Assembly: GCF_000482245.1 (NCBI RefSeq)
Contig: NZ_AWNH01000008.1
Location: 62,001-126,000 of the forward strand
Length of the DNA stretch: 64,000 nucleotides
Reading direction: 5' to 3'
Source of the DNA: Leptolyngbya sp. Heron Island J
GTDB lineage: Bacteria > Cyanobacteriota > Cyanobacteriia > Phormidesmidales > Phormidesmidaceae
The first letter of the stretch is position 1, and each line of letters opens with the position of its first letter. Under the pieces are notes generated by a model. The model searched no databases, was not told where the DNA came from, and saw only the letters and a list, made by a program, of their open reading frames with translations. The translations under genes and the position numbers were made by a program. Below are positions 58,747 through 64,000 of the stretch, in pieces.

Positions 58747-59925
58747 ATGGTTTCCTTGCCGCAGCCCAATGTTGACCTCACCGTAGCGACGCCTTCCCCA
58801 ATTGATTGGAAGAGTGGCTTAAATGGGGCTGCGGCACCCGCGCCAGGGGAAGTGTTGCTTATACCCGGTAAACTAACAGAAGTCACGGCCAGGGTTAAAA
58901 ATAATAGTCAACAGGCGCTATGGGTGAGTGTGGGGGTCCAGGGTGATTTCCCAGAGAGTTGGTTTACGCCTGAGCTACCCCCTGGGCAGCCGCGAAATGA
59001 AGAGCCTCGACATGGGATCTGGCGTGAGAATGTTGAACTTTCTAGGCAGCAGTCACTCAGGTTTGGCACCGATTATTTTGCACTACAACCCCGAGAAACG
59101 GTTTCTATCAACCTGGGGTTTACGCTACCGAGTCGTTTTTTTGAAGATCCTGAGGCGTTGCGAACTGAGCAGTCGGCTATGCGATCGCACCCCACCTTAA
59201 GCTACGGCAGTGAAATCTTTCTCCACCAGACCGATGATCCCGAGCAGAGTTCAGCCGTCCAGCTGATCGCCTACAAAACCCTGCAGCTCTACCCCCGTCC
59301 TGAGCGCATCTATCAAAAATTTCTGCCCGAATTTTACCAAGAGTCAGACTTTCTCGGACGTTTTCTCAACATTACCGAACAATCCTTTGAACCCGTCTAC
59401 GAGACTACCGAAACCTTTTGGGCCTATTTAGACCCGCTACTCACCCCTAAAGCGCTAGTCCCCTTTTTAGCCCACTGGGTCGCCTGGCCCATGAACCCCA
59501 GCTTAACCCTGAGCCAGCAGCGACGGCTGATCCGCCATGCCGTAGAGATTTACCAATGGCGAGGCACCGCCCGTGGTCTCAAGCTGTGTCTGCATTTGTG
59601 TACAGGGCTAGAGCAGCAACAAATCGAAGTGCTTGAACCCGATGAACGCGAGTTTGCCATCGGCGAGATCACCCTGGGTGACCAACCCAGCCTGGGCGGC
59701 GGCAAAGCCTATCATTTTGTCGTCATACTCAACCCTGACAGTCAGGAACAGTTAGCCAGCCTGGACGAAACCGCTATTCGTACCCTGATTGAACAAGAAA
59801 AACCCGCCTTCTGCACCTACACCCTGGAGATTTCACCCCTAATCACCCCAGCCGATCCAACCGCCACCTCAACATCTCCCACCCCCCATCACCCCATCAC
59901 CCCATCACCCCCATCCCGCCGATGA
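58747..59925 (+). CDS. Tail protein I/baseplate protein (Afp12-like)
   Basis: 392 residues. The core (~180-330) has RPERIYQKFLPEFYQESDFLGRFLNITEQSFEPVYETTETFWAYLDPLLTPKALVPFLAHWVAWPMN, then LRIGREIL-like SQQRRLIRHAVEIYQWRGTARGLKLCLHLCTGL. This is the P2 gpI/Afp12 family that binds fibres. A ~170-residue N-terminal extension (VTARVKNNSQQALWVSVGVQGDF) adds beta strands not seen in short members. The C-terminus is Pro/Thr/Ser low complexity and overlaps the convergent DUF6760 gene by 37 bp. Confidence 0.9.
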   Translation: MVSLPQPNVDLTVATPSPIDWKSGLNGAAAPAPGEVLLIPGKLTEVTARVKNNSQQALWVSVGVQGDFPESWFTPELPPGQPRNEEPRHGIWRENVELSRQQSLRFGTDYFALQPRETVSINLGFTLPSRFFEDPEALRTEQSAMRSHPTLSYGSEIFLHQTDDPEQSSAVQLIAYKTLQLYPRPERIYQKFLPEFYQESDFLGRFLNITEQSFEPVYETTETFWAYLDPLLTPKALVPFLAHWVAWPMNPSLTLSQQRRLIRHAVEIYQWRGTARGLKLCLHLCTGLEQQQIEVLEPDEREFAIGEITLGDQPSLGGGKAYHFVVILNPDSQEQLASLDETAIRTLIEQEKPAFCTYTLEISPLITPADPTATSTSPTPHHPITPSPPSRR

Positions 59926-60038
59926 ATCCCCATAGCCGACTGACACCACCGCCGCCGACTCACATGGTTAAGCGCCAAAATACTCTCCAAGGACCAATGA
60001 AAGTGATACGCAATACAGGCTACCTCCTCTCGCAGCAT
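59889..60038 (-). CDS. DUF6760-like small injection-system protein
   Basis: 49 residues. It reads MLREEVACIAYHFHWSLESILALNHVSRRRWCQS and a Gly/Arg/Asp tail. The EVAxIAYHFHW...L..H..RRRW pattern is that of DUF6760, a small eCIS-locus protein. It starts 15 bp after the stop of the tail-assembly paralogue. Its frame upstream of the ATG stays open for ~18 codons without a normal start. Its 3' end overlaps the convergent tail protein I gene by 37 bp. Confidence 0.8.
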   Translation of the reverse strand: MLREEVACIAYHFHWSLESILALNHVSRRRWCQSAMGIHRRDGGDGVMG

Positions 60039-60052
60039 TTCTGAGGGGTAGC

Positions 60053-60427
60053 TCAGAGCTTTCCCGACGGGGTTAGCTCCACATTAAAACGATGCTGACA
60101 CTGGGGACACTGGGCCGTCAGCTCCGGTGTAGCCCCCTGGTGCACCTGTTCATAAAACAGCTTTAAATATTGAAAATCCGGTCTAAACAGATTTTCCAAT
60201 AGTTCCGGTGTAATCGTCTCTAGGTCACCCAGTTGTTCAATCACCTGGGATAGCATCACGAAGGTACTGTAGCTTGGATCAGATTGTACGATCGGGTGCT
60301 GCCCACAAACAATTTCATCCTTGGCCGTCGCCAGACGCATTCGTCCCTGTCGATGGAGATTGCCCTGATTGTCAATCAGTCCCTTGGGCAGAACAAATTT
60401 AAAGCTGACAGGAAACAAACTGGTCAT
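60053..60427 (-). CDS. Tail-assembly protein, second paralogue, with Cys pair
   Basis: 124 residues from the ATG at 60427, which overlaps the TPR gene stop (ATGA); a longer frame to 60502 runs inside the TPR gene and is unlikely. It shares FVLPKGLIDNQGNLHRQGRMRLATAKDEI and ITPELLENLFRPDFQYLKLFYEQVH with the protein at 46768. It adds a short C-terminal CPQCQHRF pair, perhaps half of a zinc knuckle. DUF6760 gene follows immediately, as in other eCIS loci. Confidence 0.85.
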   Translation of the reverse strand: MTSLFPVSFKFVLPKGLIDNQGNLHRQGRMRLATAKDEIVCGQHPIVQSDPSYSTFVMLSQVIEQLGDLETITPELLENLFRPDFQYLKLFYEQVHQGATPELTAQCPQCQHRFNVELTPSGKL

Positions 60428-62328
60428 GGCAGGATGGGGAGAGAAGCAGGTAGAGGAGAAGAAGGGGGAGGAGTTGGGGCAGGCGGAAAAAGCTGAGTAC
60501 ACTGGCTAACATCGACGGTGGAGGCACTGACAAATGGTGCCCCTTCGGTGCTAAGCGTAGCCATTAGATTCCTGTGACGTTCAGCTACCAGAGTGTTGTC
60601 TGGGGCAGCATTCAGTAATAGCTCATAGTACTGTAGAGCCGTTTGGGAACAGCCTGCACGGTCTAATACCTCTCCCTGTCTAATGGCGATGTCAATATTG
60701 TCGGGGGTTACCATGGCAGCACGCTGTAAAGCTTCCCAGGCAATGGGCAGCTGATATCCCCTCAGCGCATCGTCCCCCAGTTTGTACCATGCCGAAGCTA
60801 AGTCCGGTTGTTCAGGGTCCAGCTCATTAGCCTGGGTAAGCGCATCTAGAGCATAGCCATAGTTACCTACGGCGCTCTGGATTAGACCTGAGTTATACCA
60901 GATCTCATAGGACTCGGGTGCAAACTGAGTGGCGCGTTCTGCATAGTCGCCAGCTTGCCAGAAGCGGCCGCGATCGCCAGTGGCATGGAGTGCGATCGCA
61001 AAGTTAGACCACAGCCTGGCCAAAAAATCATCACTGACTAGCTGTCCCCCCACCAGCTGCGGTTGCCAGTCCGCCAACACCGCTTCCGCCCGCTGGTAGG
61101 CCTCAACAGCGGCTGTATGGGCACCCAGATCCAACAAAATTGAACCCTGATTAAACGCCGTAAACACCCGTCGCCTGTGAAATAAAATTGGCGACTCCTG
61201 ATAGGAGCGATCAAAGGTTTCTGTTGCTAACGTTTCTAAAATATCTTTCTCTTTGCTGTACGCCGTAGTAATCGCCACGGTGGCCTCATGCAGTTGTTCC
61301 AAATGCCAGAGACTCACCGCTCGATTGTTCCAGCCCCCTGGATAGTCTGGCAGTAGCGCTACCGCTCGGTCAGCAGACGCCAGCGCCCCTTCATAATCCC
61401 CTGCCCCCACCTGAGCCGCACTGCGCTGGCTCCAGGCATAGCCCGGCCCCAATCGATCCCATTTGCCATTACCGGCTAAGGCCGCATCACAGGCCGCTAG
61501 GGCCGTTTCAAAGTCTTCTAGCTGATTGAGCACACCACACTGATGGGCCAGGGCCAGGGAATAATCTTCTACCAGGGTAATGGCTTGTTCGTAGGAGGTC
61601 AGCGCCTGGGCATAGCGCCCCAGTTGTTCTAACGCTAATCCCTGTTGAAACCAGAGAGTTTCAGTATCAGGCTGTTGGGCCAGAGCCTGCTCATAGGCAA
61701 CAACAGATTCTCCTAGGGTACAGCCCCGATAGCTATTGCCCGCGCCGCCACTATACCCCAGCTCAGCCGCCACAGCACACTGGCCCGCCCGCGCCATCAC
61801 ATTCTCTGGATCGACCCTAAGGGCACGGCCATAGGACCCCAGTGCTGTTTCTAACCGCCCCATGGTTTGCAGTGCCAGACCATGATAGTACCAGGCCAGA
61901 GCTGGAGAATCAGTGCCCCAGCTACCATTGATCGCTAAGGCTTGTTCACAGGTGGCGATCGCATCGTCCAAGCGGGATAGCTGCACATAGGACGCACACT
62001 GATAGGCCAGTGCCACCGACTCACGTGGAGCCACCTCCAACACTCGATTGTAAGAGCCAATGGCATCCACATATTGCCCCAGCTCAAATAGAGCCCGACT
62101 GCGGGCCGACCACAGTTCTAAATTATCTCGCTTACGTTTAAGACCAATGGCGGTCTCACAAGCTTCCAGGGTTTTCTCATAGTCCGTATCCTGACTTAAC
62201 AGCAAACACTGCTCAGCCCAAAAGTCAAAATCTTCTAACTCAAACTCGGCATCCTGTGCCCAAACGGGCGTTCCCAAAACTGTTAACACCCACAGCGGAG
62301 TTAGCCAACGGAACCAACGGCTACCCAT
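60424..62328 (-). CDS. Exported TPR-repeat protein in the injection locus
   Basis: 634 residues from the ATG at 62328; the frame extends to 62553 but residues before this ATG have no good start and the signal peptide begins here (GSRWFRWLTPLWVLTVLGTPVWA, probable cleavage before QDAEF). The mature protein is almost entirely TPR-like helical pairs (for example ALFELGQYVDAIGSYNRVLEVAP, WFQQGLALEQLGRYAQALTSYEQA), about 14-16 units. It ends in a Pro/Ser-rich tail (PPAPTPPPSSPLPAS). It would act outside the cytoplasm, in periplasm or lumen, as a scaffold. It is the first gene of a minus-strand island in the injection-system locus and may partner with the binding domain of the fusion protein at 47105. 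Confidence 0.82.
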   Translation of the reverse strand: MGSRWFRWLTPLWVLTVLGTPVWAQDAEFELEDFDFWAEQCLLLSQDTDYEKTLEACETAIGLKRKRDNLELWSARSRALFELGQYVDAIGSYNRVLEVAPRESVALAYQCASYVQLSRLDDAIATCEQALAINGSWGTDSPALAWYYHGLALQTMGRLETALGSYGRALRVDPENVMARAGQCAVAAELGYSGGAGNSYRGCTLGESVVAYEQALAQQPDTETLWFQQGLALEQLGRYAQALTSYEQAITLVEDYSLALAHQCGVLNQLEDFETALAACDAALAGNGKWDRLGPGYAWSQRSAAQVGAGDYEGALASADRAVALLPDYPGGWNNRAVSLWHLEQLHEATVAITTAYSKEKDILETLATETFDRSYQESPILFHRRRVFTAFNQGSILLDLGAHTAAVEAYQRAEAVLADWQPQLVGGQLVSDDFLARLWSNFAIALHATGDRGRFWQAGDYAERATQFAPESYEIWYNSGLIQSAVGNYGYALDALTQANELDPEQPDLASAWYKLGDDALRGYQLPIAWEALQRAAMVTPDNIDIAIRQGEVLDRAGCSQTALQYYELLLNAAPDNTLVAERHRNLMATLSTEGAPFVSASTVDVSQCTQLFPPAPTPPPSSPLPASLPILP

Positions 62329-62541
62329 AGGAGATTTGTACCAATTATTCTCACCAATCCTAAAGTAATTGTCTATGATTAGCCACAAATCTAAAGCTAT
62401 GTATGGATTTTCTCGACAGCTGCGAAAGTGGGTCGGTTTCACCGTTGTAACTAGAGTTGGGTCAGGGGCATGCCTTGTGGGTGCCCTGACAATGGCGATC
62501 GCAAAGGGAGACAAGGCGGATGGAGACAAGGGAGGGTGCCT
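62329..62541. promoter_or_regulatory. Divergent promoter region of TPR island and cap gene
   Basis: 213 bp between the exported TPR gene (minus) and the DUF4255 gene (plus). It should hold promoters both ways. A GGGAGGG site lies just before the plus-strand ATG. No palindrome stands out. Confidence 0.4.
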
Positions 62542-63867
62542 ATGAGTAATCATCTTGCGATCGCAACGGTGACAGCCGTACTCAACAAGCTATTGCAAGA
62601 AGGCATTTCTCAGGATGTGCCCGGTGCTCAAATTACCACCCAGCGACCCGATGCACCCGGTGGCAATGTTGCTGGTGCCCGGATCAATGCATTTCTTTAC
62701 CATGCTACCCCCAACACCGCCTGGCGCAATGCCGATATTAGAACCCGACGTCCCAAAGGAGACTTAGTTAAACACGGTCAGGCCAGCCTGGACCTCCACT
62801 ATATTCTCACCTTCTATGGTAATGAACAGCGGTTGGAGCCTCAGCGACTAATGGGCAGCTCCATCCAAACCCTGGTGGATAGTCCCTTAATTACCCAAGA
62901 GATGATTCGTGAAACAGTCTCTAGCTCAACTATCCAGGAACTAGAAGGCTCCACTCTGGCAGAACAGGTGCAGCTGGTAAAGTTTTTCCCCAGCGACATT
63001 ACCACTGAAGAACTATCGCGGGTATGGTCCGTCTTTTTTCAAATTCCCTATTCTTTATCCTTTGCCTATCAGGCAACCGCCGTCGTCATTCAAGGTCGAA
63101 AGCCAGGCAAATCGCCGTTACCCGTACGCAGTCGCCGTTTCTTTACCTCTCCTGTGCGGCCTGTGTTGACTAAGGTGAGCACCCCTGGCAGTCTCAATAC
63201 CCCCATCACCTTAGACAGTCATTTGTTTTTGCAAGGACGACAGCTGCAAAGTGGACAAACCAGTAATCAAGACAATATTAAAGTGCAAGTGCAGCTGGGA
63301 CAGGCGCGACTCACCCCTCAACACGTGAGCAAACAACAAGTAGAAATCACGCTACCTACCCTGTCATCAGCTGAAAAAACGCAGCTACGAGCTGGTGCCC
63401 AGGGTATTCGCGTTGCCCATGTGGAAACCGTTAGCGACAATGGTAACCACAGCCAAGACTTTTCAATTTTGTCGAACCTGGTACCAATCATTCTGTGCCC
63501 CACAATTCTCTCGGCAGTCGAAAATGAACCCCCATTTGCCTTAGATTTGACGGAAATTGATGATGGCGTTTATGACGGACAGCTAAGTTTAAGGGTTGAT
63601 ATTACCGTAGCTGCCCATCAGAGTACCTATCTGTTATTAAACGATCAAGAGCGCGACACTCAAGTGTATGTGGGCAAGGGAGAACGTCGAACAACCGATA
63701 CCAACTGCCTCACCTTTCCCTTAAAAGAAATACGCACAGGCACCTATCTAGTCAGAGTCCAAATTGACGGGGCAGAAAGCCCTCTAGAGGTAGATTCACC
63801 TGAGTCTGAAAATCCTATGGTACAGCGCTATATTGGCCCAACGGTAACAATTGGGGCAGCCATATGA
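62542..63867 (+). CDS. DUF4255/Afp16-like sheath cap protein
   Basis: 441 residues from the ATG at 62542, chosen for its GGGAGGG site and because members begin with a helix like LAIATVTAVLNKLLQE; the upstream 24 residues are basic low complexity. The N-terminal domain (~1-190) shows RINAFLYHATPNTAWRNADI, LDLHYILTFYGNEQRLEPQRLMGSSIQTLVD, QVQLVKFFPSDITTEELSRVWSVFFQIPYSLSFAYQ, the Pvc16/Afp16 family. The C-terminal half is Ig-like strands (LRAGAQGIRVAHVETV). It terminates tube and sheath growth. It overlaps the next gene by 4 bp. Confidence 0.9.
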   Translation: MSNHLAIATVTAVLNKLLQEGISQDVPGAQITTQRPDAPGGNVAGARINAFLYHATPNTAWRNADIRTRRPKGDLVKHGQASLDLHYILTFYGNEQRLEPQRLMGSSIQTLVDSPLITQEMIRETVSSSTIQELEGSTLAEQVQLVKFFPSDITTEELSRVWSVFFQIPYSLSFAYQATAVVIQGRKPGKSPLPVRSRRFFTSPVRPVLTKVSTPGSLNTPITLDSHLFLQGRQLQSGQTSNQDNIKVQVQLGQARLTPQHVSKQQVEITLPTLSSAEKTQLRAGAQGIRVAHVETVSDNGNHSQDFSILSNLVPIILCPTILSAVENEPPFALDLTEIDDGVYDGQLSLRVDITVAAHQSTYLLLNDQERDTQVYVGKGERRTTDTNCLTFPLKEIRTGTYLVRVQIDGAESPLEVDSPESENPMVQRYIGPTVTIGAAI

Positions 63868-64000
63868 GTAGCGCTAGAAGTCAATGGCTAAACGAAAATC
63901 AACAGTATCTGAGTGCGGCTATCACCATAGTAAAAGCTCGCCTGGTCGAGCGGTTGCGACAGGCCTCCATGGAGCTGTCTATGTTGTCTCATATCCCGTC
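63864..64000 (+). CDS. Injection-system AAA ATPase (Afp15-like), 5' part only
   Basis: The first 45 codons are visible, starting in an ATGA overlap with the cap gene and running off the edge. The N-terminus SQWLNENQQYLSAAITIVKARLVERL matches the helical lead-in of eCIS ATPases (WxxxNxxYLxAAxxxVxxxLxxx). Walker motifs lie beyond the window. The gene order cap-ATPase supports the call. Confidence 0.8.
   Translation, partial: MSSARSQWLNENQQYLSAAITIVKARLVERLRQASMELSMLSHIP

Noticed and set aside
60428-60502. Longer N-terminus for the second tail-assembly protein
   Set aside because: Those codons lie within the TPR gene's end and are low complexity; the ATG at 60427 in an ATGA overlap fits the paralogue start.
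62329-62553. 75-residue extension of the TPR protein
   Set aside because: It would bury a clear signal peptide beginning at 62328.

Overview
The window reads as chromosomal DNA of a cyanobacterium. HIP1-type octamers (GCGATCGC and close variants) are scattered through genes on both strands. The window also carries Ycf35, Ycf46 and DUF1822 family genes, a cyanobacterial CRISPR repeat ending in GATTGAAAC, multi-domain hybrid histidine kinases, and a contractile injection system of the cyanobacterial (thylakoid-anchored, tCIS-like) type. Base composition looks moderate and even. I found no tRNA or rRNA gene and no intact transposase.

Layout. 1-1366 is a SulP anion transporter cut by the window edge. 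1970-8840 (minus) is a four-gene operon: a STAND ATPase with TPRs, an AAA ATPase fused to a trypsin-like protease, a Trypco1 (CU044_2847) domain protein and a radical SAM/SPASM enzyme. It looks like an NTP-dependent biological-conflict system. 9543-16738 is a metal island: a Zn/Cd-type P1B ATPase with its ArsR/SmtB repressor and two palindromic operators, a multicopper oxidase, a copper chaperone, a Cu P1B ATPase and a tiny membrane protein. 16782-25378 is a signalling operon with two paralogous hybrid kinases, a CheY-like regulator and a GAF-domain kinase. 26148-29077 has an HTTM-domain membrane protein and an orphan CRISPR array (14 repeats, 13 spacers, no cas genes in the window). 29243-33272 has a CatB/Vat-type acetyltransferase, a satellite of the Nit1C nitrogen cluster (MSMEG_0565 glycosyltransferase, cytosine-deaminase-like amidohydrolase, MSMEG_0570 protein) and an ArsR regulator. 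33504-39807 has a lipoprotein, a caspase-like protease overlapping a coiled-coil protein, the ycf35/ycf46 region and a tandem pair of unknown paralogues. recQ and a DUF1822 gene follow.

From 43724 to the right edge is the injection-system locus. On the plus strand, in order: sheath, two tubes, a tail-assembly protein, a pseudokinase-TM-periplasmic-binding-protein fusion, a 49-residue protein, a third tube-like protein, a 914-residue disordered protein, a CIS-tube (Afp7-like) protein without LysM, a VgrG-like spike, PAAR tip, gp25, baseplate J and tail protein I. A minus-strand island (exported TPR protein, second tail-assembly paralogue, DUF6760-like protein) interrupts it. The DUF4255 cap and the start of the Afp15-like ATPase then run to the edge. 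Tape measure and fibre genes are not in the window.

The most unusual points are the fusion protein that could anchor the injection machine in a membrane; the disordered protein, whose N-terminal third contains in-frame copies of a palindromic repeat that is intergenic elsewhere in the same locus; and the rSAM-linked Trypco1/trypsin/STAND operon. All assignments rest on reading motifs and context by eye; no database search was run.
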